DNA of 8,125 bases, taken from positions 1 to 8,125 of the forward strand of contig JAOTVO010000110.1 in the NCBI GenBank assembly GCA_029863355.1, read 5' to 3'. Numbering within the stretch: the first letter of the stretch is position 1; every line of letters starts with the position of its first letter. Made by a program: the position numbers and the translations under genes. Source of the DNA: Candidatus Krumholzibacteriia bacterium. Lineage in GTDB: Bacteria > Krumholzibacteriota > Krumholzibacteria > WVZY01 > JAKEHA01. This document shows positions 1-6,520 of this stretch, piece by piece. The notes under the pieces were generated by a model. That model saw only the letters and a list, made by a program, of their open reading frames with translations. It did not search any database and was not told the DNA's origin.

Positions 1-2022
1 GTCGCGCTCGGACACGTCGGGCTTGACGATGTTGCACACCGTCACCTCGGCGCCGAACTCGCGCTGCAGACTGCCCACGTATTCCGCGGCGAGCTGGGCG
101 TGGGGCCCGCCGGCGGTGGGCATGAGGATGCGCTCGAACGGCTCCACGCCGGTGAGCTTTACTGTAATGAGGTCGCAGGGGGCGTGGCGCACCACCTGGT
201 CGGTCACCTCGCCGAACATGCGGTCGCGCGTGGTGGTCCAGCCCTTCCATCCCATCACGATGAGCGAGGCGCGCTCGCGCTCCGCCGCCTGGACGATCCC
301 GTCGGAGACGCGGTGCGCGATACGCATGGCCGTGCGCGTAGGCACGCCCAGCTTCTGCCCGCAGGCGAGCGCCGCCTTGAGCAGCGGCTCCTTGTGGTGC
401 ACGAAGCGCATGCCCTCGTGGATGGGCAGGTTGCGCGGCACGTCGACCACGGATAGCGCGACGATCTCGCCCTGGTGCGCGCGCGCGATGGGCGCGGCGA
501 TGCGCATGAGCGTCTCGACGTGGTCGGGGTTGTGGAGGGGGATCATCACGCAATAGGCGCCCTCCACCACGGGCGGGCCCTGCGCGACATCGAGCACCTT
601 CGGCATATCCTCCTCGGCGCCCTTCTCGAAGAAGAGCACGTAGATCACCAGGCCGGCGGCGATCCACCCGGCCGTGATGAACCACGAGCGCGGGTCGAAG
701 CGGAACTGCCACACGGCCAGGTAGAGGTTGAGAATGATGGCAGCGACGGGCACGGCCGGGTAGAGGGGCACGCGGAAAGCGGGGCGCGCGCCGGGCACCT
801 TGCGGCGCAGCGCGATGAGCGAGAGGTTCACCAGGGTGAACGTGAGCAGGAACATCAAGCTCGCCGCCGAGCCCACCACATGGATGGGAAACGCGACAGC
901 GACGGCCACCACGATGAAGCCGGTCACGAGGACGGCGATGTGCGGCGTGCGCCGGCGCGGGTGGATGGTGGCCATGCTGCGCGGGAGCATGCGCTCGCGG
1001 CCCATGGAAAAGGCGACGCGCGAGGAGGCGAGGACGGTGGCGTTCAGGGCCGAGGTGGTGGAGAGCAGACCGCCGAAGACGATCAGCGCCACGCCGAAGA
1101 GCGGCATGAAGCTCTTGGCTGCCTCCACGATCGCCGTCTCCTGGTAGCGGCCCAGGAACTCCCACGACTTCGAGCCGTCCTCGGGGTGGATCGCCCCGAT
1201 GCTCACGAACAGGATGAGCAGGTAGATGGCCACGGCCACGCCCAGCGAGATGAAAGTCGCGCGCGGAATCGTCTTCTCGGGAGACTTGATCTCCTCGGCC
1301 ACCGTGGCGATGAGATCGTATCCCTCGAAGGCGATGAAGGTGAGGCCCATAGCCAGCACCACCCCCGTCACCCCGTTGGGAAGGAAGGGCGTGAACTCGC
1401 GTGCGGCCCCTTCGGTGTCCCCCAGGAGCGCCTTGAGCCCGTAGATGATGAACACGGTAAGGATGGCGATCTTGCTCATGGTGAGCACGTTCTCGGCGCG
1501 CCCCGTGACCGCCGTCCCGCGGTAGTTGAGCGAGATGAAGAGCGCGCAGATGAGCGCGGTCACGGCGAGCACCGCCGTGCGTTCGCCCACCGCGTCGAAC
1601 ACCAGGCCGGCGACGGCCGGCGCGTAGCCGTGCACGAGCTCCCAGAAGTAGCTGCCGAAACCGAGCGCGTAGAGGCTGCACGCGACGATGTAGGCAAACC
1701 AGAGCATCCACCCCGAGGCGAATCCCGTGGCACCCGGGAAGGCCTTCTTTATGAACGCGTAGCCGCCGCCGGCCTCGGGGAACGCGCTGGCCAGCTCGGC
1801 GTAGGTGAGCGCGGTGAGCACGGTGACCGCACCGTTGAGTGCAAAGGCGAGGATGGCGGCGGGGCCGGCCTGGCCCGCGGCGATGCCGGTGAGCACGAAG
1901 ATGCCGGCGCCGATCATGGCGCCGATGCCGATCATGCTGGCGTCGAAGAGGCCGAGGTCGCGCGAGAACGTGACCTGGACGCCTTCGCCGTTCTTGGACG
2001 GCTGCGCGGGATCCTGGCTCAC
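1..2022 (-). CDS. APC-superfamily amino acid permease with tandem C-terminal Usp domains (3' end outside window)
   Basis: Probable inner-membrane cationic or neutral amino-acid transporter of the CAT/ApcT type carrying cytoplasmic universal-stress domains. The 674 visible codons read through to the window edge without a stop. TM1 holds the family signature GIGAMIGAGIFVLTG (about residues 33-47). A loop YAELASAFPEAGGGYAF follows (about 72-88), then FEGYDLIATVAEEI with SPEKTIPRA (about 230-254). Hydrophobic segments continue to about residue 463. A first Usp domain begins near residue 487 (GAYCVMIPL) and a second near 629 (ERILMPTAGG); the second is cut by the window. In the first, the loop G591-x2-G594-x9-G604 is kept but Glu605 replaces the usual Ser/Thr of ATP-binding Usp proteins. 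The frame closes with TAA at 2034-2032, and only GTG codons at 2028 and 2022 can start it. I chose 2022 because a promoter predicts transcription from about 2024. The family call is firm; substrate and Usp ligand are inference. Confidence 0.93.
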   Translation of the reverse strand, partial: MSQDPAQPSKNGEGVQVTFSRDLGLFDASMIGIGAMIGAGIFVLTGIAAGQAGPAAILAFALNGAVTVLTALTYAELASAFPEAGGGYAFIKKAFPGATGFASGWMLWFAYIVACSLYALGFGSYFWELVHGYAPAVAGLVFDAVGERTAVLAVTALICALFISLNYRGTAVTGRAENVLTMSKIAILTVFIIYGLKALLGDTEGAAREFTPFLPNGVTGVVLAMGLTFIAFEGYDLIATVAEEIKSPEKTIPRATFISLGVAVAIYLLILFVSIGAIHPEDGSKSWEFLGRYQETAIVEAAKSFMPLFGVALIVFGGLLSTTSALNATVLASSRVAFSMGRERMLPRSMATIHPRRRTPHIAVLVTGFIVVAVAVAFPIHVVGSAASLMFLLTFTLVNLSLIALRRKVPGARPAFRVPLYPAVPVAAIILNLYLAVWQFRFDPRSWFITAGWIAAGLVIYVLFFEKGAEEDMPKVLDVAQGPPVVEGAYCVMIPLHNPDHVETLMRIAAPIARAHQGEIVALSVVDVPRNLPIHEGMRFVHHKEPLLKAALACGQKLGVPTRTAMRIAHRVSDGIVQAAERERASLIVMGWKGWTTTRDRMFGEVTDQVVRHAPCDLITVKLTGVEPFERILMPTAGGPHAQLAAEYVGSLQREFGAEVTVCNIVKPDVSERD

Positions 2023-2030
2023 GCGCACAG

Positions 2031-2059
2031 ATTAATCCCACGATGGGGCGCCTTGGCAA
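2031..2059 (-). promoter_or_regulatory. Sigma70-like promoter for the permease, abutting its GTG start
   Basis: Read on the minus strand, TTGCCA (2059-2054, five of six bases of the -35 consensus) is followed after exactly 17 bases by ATTAAT (2036-2031, four of six of the -10 consensus). The expected transcription start is about 2024, two bases before the GTG at 2022, so the message would be essentially leaderless. There is no good Shine-Dalgarno; GGA lies 7 bases before the other GTG at 2028 and is weak. The hexamers and spacing are seen in the sequence; activity is inferred. Confidence 0.5.
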
Positions 2060-2096
2060 CAGTTTCCTTCGTGGGCATGCGCGTCCCCCCCACCGC

Positions 2097-2125
2097 TTGC
2101 CCCGCCGAGCCGCGTACGGTATGCT
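2097..2125 (+). promoter_or_regulatory. Sigma70-like promoter for the O-methyltransferase operon
   Basis: TTGCCC (2097-2102) and TATGCT (2120-2125) each match four of six consensus bases and are separated by exactly 17 bases. The predicted start point is about 2132, only four bases before the ATG at 2136, and no Shine-Dalgarno is present. The promoter diverges from the permease promoter, with about 37 bp between the two -35 boxes, so a regulator bound there could affect both. I see no clear operator palindrome in that gap. Confidence 0.5.
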
Positions 2126-2135
2126 CCCCGCTACC

Positions 2136-2798
2136 ATGCTCGATCCCCGCTCCTTCGCCGACGTCGATGCCGACGCCCTCGCCGCCTACGCGCGCGCGCA
2201 CGCTTCACCCGAGGATCCGCTCTTGCGCGAGCTGGCCGAGGAGACGCGACGCCGCGCGAAGAGCCCGCAGATGATGACGGGTCACGCGGAGGGCCTGTTC
2301 CTGCGCGCGCTGATCCGGATGCTGGGCGCGCGACGCGTCCTGGAGGTGGGCACCTTCACGGGATACAGCGCGCTGGCCATGGCGACCGGGCTTCCGGACG
2401 ACGGCGAGATCGTGACCTGCGACGTCGACCCCGAGGCCACCACCATCGCGCGTACCTACTGGGCGAAGAGTCCCCATGGCGGCAAGATTCGCCTCGTGCT
2501 CGCGCCCGCGCTGGAGACGATCTCCGGTCTGGCGGGTCCGCTCGACCTCGTCTTCATCGACGCGGACAAGCGCAATTATGTCGCCTACTGGGAGGCGTGC
2601 GTGCCCAAGGTGCGCCCCGGTGGGGCGCTGGTGGTCGACAACGCGCTCTGGAGCGGCCGCGTGCTCGACCCGCAGGATGACGACTCGCGCGCCATCGCCG
2701 CATTCAACGCCCACGTTACGGGCGACGCGCGCGTCGAGCACCAGCTCCTCGGTATCCGCGACGGACTGATGCTCGCCGTCGTGCGCCGGGCGGCGTAA
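2136..2798 (+). CDS. Class I SAM-dependent O-methyltransferase (CCoAOMT/COMT-like, Methyltransf_3)
   Basis: Predicted cytoplasmic, Mg2+-dependent O-methyltransferase of 220 residues, the usual length for the bacterial family that methylates catechol-type hydroxyls. The SAM-binding motif I is LEVGTFTGYSALAMA (from residue 69). The expected metal ligands are present: Asp142 in FIDADKRNY and Asp168-Asn169 in VVDNALWSG. The C-terminus has the family-typical RDGLMLAVVR. The frame stays open upstream, with in-frame ATGs at 2043 and 2121, but family similarity begins after MLDPRSF, the 2121 ATG lies inside the predicted -10 box, and the predicted transcript starts near 2132. ATG 2136 is therefore preferred. 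It is the first gene of a probable operon; the prenyltransferase follows after 49 bases. The substrate cannot be told from sequence; the neighbour suggests a hydroxylated aromatic or quinone, which is inference. Confidence 0.93.
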   Translation: MLDPRSFADVDADALAAYARAHASPEDPLLRELAEETRRRAKSPQMMTGHAEGLFLRALIRMLGARRVLEVGTFTGYSALAMATGLPDDGEIVTCDVDPEATTIARTYWAKSPHGGKIRLVLAPALETISGLAGPLDLVFIDADKRNYVAYWEACVPKVRPGGALVVDNALWSGRVLDPQDDDSRAIAAFNAHVTGDARVEHQLLGIRDGLMLAVVRRAA

Positions 2799-2835
2799 GC
2801 CCGCGCGGCGCCGGGCGACGAACGGGGCAAGCGGC

Positions 2836-2841
2836 AAGGAG
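2836..2841 (+). promoter_or_regulatory. Strong ribosome binding site for the UbiA-family gene
   Basis: AAGGAG lies six bases before the ATG at 2848, near-ideal spacing, and fixes that start. It is the only clear Shine-Dalgarno in the window. It belongs to an operon-internal gene, in contrast to the promoter-proximal genes, which have none. Confidence 0.8.
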
Positions 2842-2847
2842 AGAGTC

Positions 2848-3786
2848 ATGGCGCAAGCGAGCACTCCCAAGGCGCTGGCGTGGCTGCGCGCGGCGCGGTT
2901 GCAGTTCTACCCCATGGTGGTCATCCTCTACGCGGTGGGGGCGGCCATCGGTGAGCTGCGCACTGGCGCGCTGGATTGGACGGCGGCCATTCTGGGCTGG
3001 CTCTGCCTCTTCTTCATCGAGCTGGCCACCGTGCTCACCAACGAGCACTTCGACTACGAGGGCGACCGCGCCAACCGCAACGCCGGCCCCTTCACGGGCG
3101 GCTCGCGGGTGCTCGTCGACGGGCAGCTCTCGTTTCGCGAGGTGCGCTCGGGGATCGCGACGGCGCTCGTCGCGCTGGCCGTGGTTGCGGCCCTGCTGCT
3201 CGTCCACCTGCCCGCGCCATCGCGCGCGCTGGTGGGCGCCTGGCTCGCGCTGGGCGTCGTGCTCAGCCTGGGCTACACCGCGCCGCCGCTGCGCCTGAGC
3301 TACCGCGGGCTGGGCGAGCTGGACGTGGCGTTCACGCACAGCGCCTACGTGATCGTGGCGGGCTTCGCCGTGCAGGCGGGCCAGTGGCGGGATCCGCTGC
3401 CGTGGATGGTATCGCTGCCCGCCTTCTTTGCCGTGCTGGCCGCGAACACGCTGGCGGGGATTCCGGACCACGCGGCGGACGCCTCCGTCGACAAGCGCTC
3501 CTGCAGCGTCCTCTTCGGGCGCGCGGCGGCGGCGCGCATCGCCGCGGCCACCGCGCTGGCGGCCGCGGTGGCGGGCGTGGGGCTGTGGGCGGGCGGCGTG
3601 GTGGGAGGTCGCGTGGGTCTCGTTTTTCTCGCGACGGCCGTCCACGCGGTCGCGCTTTGCTGGGTGCTCGTGTCGTACATTCGCTCCGGAGGGCCCGACC
3701 GGCGCATCGACAGCGTCATGGTCAACGCGCTCAACTTCATTCTATGGTTCGGACTCATACCGCTCGTCTACTTCGTGTCGCACTGA
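2848..3786 (+). CDS. UbiA-family membrane prenyltransferase (MenA-like)
   Basis: Integral membrane enzyme of 312 residues, predicted to transfer a polyprenyl chain from its diphosphate to an aromatic or similar acceptor. The first Mg2+-diphosphate motif is NEHFDYEGD (Asn65, Asp69, Asp73), an NxxxDxxxD pattern. The second is the Asp207/Asp211/Asp215 series in IPDHAADASVDKRS, followed by SVLFGR. Hydrophobic helices fill the remainder, including runs near residues 22-37, 45-63, 103-120 and 127-142, and the C-terminal FILWFGLIPLVYFV. Length and both motifs suit UbiA/MenA. The acceptor may be 1,4-dihydroxy-2-naphthoate (menaquinone) but other UbiA substrates are possible, so no symbol is given. 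It lies between the O-methyltransferase and the DUF3108-like gene, with no promoter seen in the 49-base gap upstream. Confidence 0.92.
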   Translation: MAQASTPKALAWLRAARLQFYPMVVILYAVGAAIGELRTGALDWTAAILGWLCLFFIELATVLTNEHFDYEGDRANRNAGPFTGGSRVLVDGQLSFREVRSGIATALVALAVVAALLLVHLPAPSRALVGAWLALGVVLSLGYTAPPLRLSYRGLGELDVAFTHSAYVIVAGFAVQAGQWRDPLPWMVSLPAFFAVLAANTLAGIPDHAADASVDKRSCSVLFGRAAAARIAAATALAAAVAGVGLWAGGVVGGRVGLVFLATAVHAVALCWVLVSYIRSGGPDRRIDSVMVNALNFILWFGLIPLVYFVSH

Positions 3787-4544
3787 TCGTCGCGCGCCGT
3801 GCTACGCCCAGTGTTGTAGTGAGCGCTGCGCTCGCCTGCGCCCCACTGCTGGCTGCGCACGCGCACGCCGCGGAGCTCGCGCCGGAGCGCTACACCTATC
3901 TCGCGCACCCTAGGCAGGACGATTCGCCCGATAAGCGCGAGGTCACGACGGCCGAGATCGTGACGCGCGAGGCCGAGACGATCTACCGCTACGACATTCG
4001 CGCGGCCGATTGGCGCGAGACGGGTTGGATCGCGACCGGGCCGGGTGCGGTCTTCCGCGCGGCCTGGCGCGAGGTGTGGGAGGACGGCGCGCTGGAGGAG
4101 GCGGACACGCTCTACGTGGAGGGCGCGCGTCTGGTCGTGGAGCGGCGCACGGGCGGCGAGGTGCGCGTGAAGGCCATCGACCTGCCCGCTGGCAAGCCGG
4201 TGGCCGTGGACGCCTCGGCGCTCCTCTTTTTTCGCCAGCTCCCGCTGGAGAGCCCCGAGAAGCACGAGGTCTTCATGGTCGATTTCTCGCAGCACACCGT
4301 GAACGTGGACGTGCGCTCACGCGGCCTGGAGACGGTCGTGGTGCCGGCCGGGACCTTCGGCTGCTATCACCTCGAGGTCACGGTCAAGGTGTTCGTCTTC
4401 CGCCCCAAGATTCATTTCTGGGTGACGGCCGAGCCGCCGCACTTCCTGGTCCGGCACCAGGGCAAGCGCGGTCCCTTCACGGCGTCCTTCACCACCGAGC
4501 TCACTGAGATCGGGGGGATCGGGGCCACGGGAGGGGACGAGTGA
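3744..4544 (+). CDS. Exported DUF3108-like protein
   Basis: Predicted periplasmic or envelope protein of 266 residues with unknown molecular role. The N-terminus has an Arg-rich region (residues 1-19), a hydrophobic stretch VVVSAALACAPLLAA (about 24-38) and a likely signal-peptidase site in AHA|AELAPE. The mature part is rich in beta-type alternation. Its C-terminal half has GLETVVVPAGTFGCYHLEV followed by HFWVTAEPPHFLVRHQGKRG, resembling the DUF3108 pattern of a 'G-x-E-x-V-x-VPAGTF' strand and a later W-x-T/S-x-D/E-x-P segment; that match is from memory and moderate. The start is uncertain. ATG 3744 overlaps the prenyltransferase end by 43 bases and supplies the basic n-region; GTG 3819 would give a signal lacking positive charge. 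Neither has a Shine-Dalgarno, so translational coupling with the upstream gene is likely. Confidence 0.78.
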   Translation: MVRTHTARLLRVALIVARRATPSVVVSAALACAPLLAAHAHAAELAPERYTYLAHPRQDDSPDKREVTTAEIVTREAETIYRYDIRAADWRETGWIATGPGAVFRAAWREVWEDGALEEADTLYVEGARLVVERRTGGEVRVKAIDLPAGKPVAVDASALLFFRQLPLESPEKHEVFMVDFSQHTVNVDVRSRGLETVVVPAGTFGCYHLEVTVKVFVFRPKIHFWVTAEPPHFLVRHQGKRGPFTASFTTELTEIGGIGATGGDE

Positions 4545-4563
4545 GGCGACCCGCCCCGGAGCG

Positions 4564-4592
4564 GGGACAACGGTGCGCGCTTCTTGTATAAT
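4564..4592 (+). promoter_or_regulatory. Sigma70-like promoter for dsbD
   Basis: GGGACA (4564-4569, four of six) lies 17 bases upstream of a perfect TATAAT (4587-4592). The predicted start is about 4599, giving a leader of about 55 bases before the ATG at 4654. The region lies between the end of the DUF3108-like gene and dsbD, so dsbD is probably transcribed on its own. The short inverted repeat 4554-4566 (CCCCG, three-base loop, CGGGG) overlaps the -35 box and has no T-tract. Confidence 0.65.
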
Positions 4593-4598
4593 GACGGA

Positions 4599-4621
4599 GG
4601 CGGCCCGCCGGCGGGGCCGCC
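4599..4621 (+). other. GC-rich hairpin at predicted 5' end of dsbD mRNA
   Basis: GGCGGCCC (4599-4606) and GGGCCGCC (4614-4621) form a perfect 8-bp all-GC stem around a 7-base loop. The stem begins at the predicted transcription start. There is no following T-run, so it does not look like an intrinsic terminator. A 5'-terminal stem could protect the message from 5'-end-dependent decay; that role is inferred. Confidence 0.5.
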
Positions 4622-4653
4622 AACGTCGCCATCGACCCCTGGACCCGTAACCC

Positions 4654-6486
4654 ATGATCGGAAGCATGCAAAGGATCCCGCACAGACGCGTAAGAGTGAT
4701 CGCCGCCCTCGTGGCCGCCGTGGCGCTCACCGCGCCCGCCGTGCTCGCCATCGACTACGGACTCGGCGGCCCGGTGACGACGACCCCCTACCTCTCGCTC
4801 AGCACCGTGCCGCAGGGGGGCCTGGTCCAGGTGGCCGTAGAGATCGCCGTCAACGCGCCCTGGCACATCAACGCGCACCTGCTCGACGACGATTTCCTCA
4901 TTCCCACCGAGATCGCGTTCGCGCCGCCCGAGGGGGTCACCGTGCGCGACGTCATCTACCCGCCCGGACACGAGAAGAAGCTCGACTTCGCCGAGGAGCC
5001 GATGCGCCTCTACGATGGGACCGTCGTGGTGGGCGCGATCGTCGAGGTCGCCGCCGATTTTCCGCTCGGCAAGACGGCCATACACGCCACGCTCACCTAC
5101 CAGGCGTGCGACAACCTGAAGTGCCTGCTGCCGGAGACGGCCGAGTTGTTCATCTCGTTCGAAGTCTCACCGCCGCGCCAGGCCGTCGAGCTGACGCACG
5201 CCGAGATCTTCGAGCAGATCGACTTCGGCGCGGCCATGGCGGCGGGCGGCGGCGGCACCGGCGGGGTGGCTTCGCGGCTGGCCGCGCGCGGCATGTTCGT
5301 CGCATATCTGCTGGTGTTCCTCGGCGGACTCGCCCTCAACCTGACGCCGTGCGTGTTTCCGCTCATTCCTATCACCGTGGGGTACTTCGGCGGCCAGTCG
5401 GGCGGAAGGGTGTCGCGCACGCTGCTCCTGGCGCTGCTCTACCTCCTGGGGATGGCGACCATGTACTCCGCGCTCGGACTCGTGGCCGCCCTCACCGGCG
5501 GCCTCTTCGGCTCCGTGCTGCAGAATCCGTTCGTCCTGCTCCTCATCTCCGCCGTGATGGTGGCGCTGGCCTTCTCCATGTTCGGTCTCTGGGAAATCCG
5601 CATACCCATGCGCCTGGCCGGCGCGGCCGGCACCGCCAAGGGCGGCGCGGCCGGCGCGTTCGCCATGGGCCTCACCGTGGGTATCGTGGCGGCGCCGTGC
5701 ATCGGCCCCTTCGTGCTGGGGCTGCTCACCTTCGTCAGCGAGCGGGGGGACGCGCTGCTCGGCTTCAGCATGTTCTTCACCCTCGCCGTCGGGCTGGGGC
5801 TGCCCTACGTCTTTCTCGCCGTCGCGTCCGGCTCCATCACCAAGCTGCCCAAGTCCGGCGAGTGGATGGAATGGGTGCGCCGCCTCTTCGGGGTCGTGCT
5901 CCTGGGCATGGCCGTCTACTTCCTGCGCCCGCTCATCGAGGACGTCGCCTACCACATCGCGCTCGGTCTCCTGCTCATCGCCGGGGGCGTGATTCTCGGG
6001 TGGGTGCTCAAGGCGCGCTCCTCCGCGCTCTTCGTGGCCGCGCTGCGTAGGACCGTTGGCCTGCTCGCGCCCGCCTACGGCCTCTATCTGATCCTCGCGC
6101 CCGGCAACGTCTTCATGCGCGACGCCCACGCGGGCATCCCCTGGATCCCCTACGACGACGACCACCTCGTGGCCGCCGCCGCCGAAGCGCGTCCCGTGGT
6201 GATCGACTTCTCCGCCGACTGGTGCATCCCCTGTAAGGAGCTCGAGCACGAGACCTTCAACCAGCCCGAAGTGATCCAGGCTGCCCGCGCCGTGATGCCC
6301 CTGCGCGCCGATCTCACCCACACCACCTCCGAAGAGGTCAAGCACGTGCGCGATAAGTACGCCATCCGCGGCGTACCCACCATCGTCTTCATCGGCCCCG
6401 ACGGCAAGGAGCGCACGGACCTGCGCGTGGTCGAGTTCATCGAGAAGGAAGAATTCCTGGAGCGGCTGGAGAAGCTGACGAGCTGA
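4654..6486 (+). CDS. dsbD: Thiol:disulfide interchange protein DsbD
   Basis: Inner-membrane protein of 610 residues that passes electrons from cytoplasmic thioredoxin to periplasmic partners such as disulfide isomerases or cytochrome c maturation proteins. An N-terminal signal (RRVRVIAALVAAVALTAPAVLA) is followed by the periplasmic alpha domain with Cys152 and Cys157 in YQACDNLKCLLPE. The polytopic beta domain has Cys233 in NLTPCVFPLIPIT and Cys349 in VAAPCIGPFVLG. The C-terminal thioredoxin-like gamma domain has the active site W-C524-I-P-C527-K. All three redox pairs are therefore present. The alpha cysteines are four residues apart rather than the five of E. coli, a common variant. It is somewhat longer than the E. 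coli protein (about 565 residues). ATG 4654 is chosen; ATG 4666 (MQRIPH) is possible, but GGAAG would sit only one base before it. A substrate thioredoxin-fold partner is not in the window. Confidence 0.95.
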   Translation: MIGSMQRIPHRRVRVIAALVAAVALTAPAVLAIDYGLGGPVTTTPYLSLSTVPQGGLVQVAVEIAVNAPWHINAHLLDDDFLIPTEIAFAPPEGVTVRDVIYPPGHEKKLDFAEEPMRLYDGTVVVGAIVEVAADFPLGKTAIHATLTYQACDNLKCLLPETAELFISFEVSPPRQAVELTHAEIFEQIDFGAAMAAGGGGTGGVASRLAARGMFVAYLLVFLGGLALNLTPCVFPLIPITVGYFGGQSGGRVSRTLLLALLYLLGMATMYSALGLVAALTGGLFGSVLQNPFVLLLISAVMVALAFSMFGLWEIRIPMRLAGAAGTAKGGAAGAFAMGLTVGIVAAPCIGPFVLGLLTFVSERGDALLGFSMFFTLAVGLGLPYVFLAVASGSITKLPKSGEWMEWVRRLFGVVLLGMAVYFLRPLIEDVAYHIALGLLLIAGGVILGWVLKARSSALFVAALRRTVGLLAPAYGLYLILAPGNVFMRDAHAGIPWIPYDDDHLVAAAAEARPVVIDFSADWCIPCKELEHETFNQPEVIQAARAVMPLRADLTHTTSEEVKHVRDKYAIRGVPTIVFIGPDGKERTDLRVVEFIEKEEFLERLEKLTS

Positions 6487-6504
6487 CCGAAACAGCCGGA
6501 CATC

Positions 6505-6513
6505 TGCTAGAAT
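6505..6513 (+). promoter_or_regulatory. Extended -10 promoter directly before the FAH-family gene
   Basis: TGC followed by TAGAAT (6505-6513) is an extended -10 element with five of six core bases matching. No good -35 lies at standard spacing; CTGACC (6483-6488) would need a 19-base spacer. The predicted start is about 6520, one base before the ATG at 6521, so the transcript would be leaderless. It sits in the 34-base gap after dsbD, where no terminator is visible, so read-through from dsbD is also possible. Confidence 0.55.
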
Positions 6514-6520
6514 CATCCCC

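Noticed and set aside
2060..2096. Search for an operator between the divergent promoters
   Set aside because: The stretch contains GCATGC and a C-run but no convincing palindrome or repeat long enough to call a regulator site.
475..2274. Long plus-strand open frame (599 codons) opposite the permease
   Set aside because: It is antisense to a clear transporter. Its product is rich in His, Glu, Arg and Gly with no recognisable domain, as expected from the complement of a GC-rich gene.
2976..3743. Upstream in-frame extension of the exported protein across the prenyltransferase gene
   Set aside because: The 256 extra codons are Arg/Gly/Ala-rich out-of-frame reading of the prenyltransferase; the signal peptide only makes sense from 3744 or later.
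4554..4566. Possible terminator after the DUF3108-like gene (CCCCG, three-base loop, CGGGG)
   Set aside because: The stem is only five base pairs, there is no T-tract, and it overlaps the -35 box of the next promoter; short GC inverted repeats are expected by chance here.
4584..6050. Plus-strand open frame beginning at TTG 4584
   Set aside because: It overlaps DsbD in another frame, is Arg-rich without motifs, and its 'start' lies at the -10 box of the dsbD promoter.
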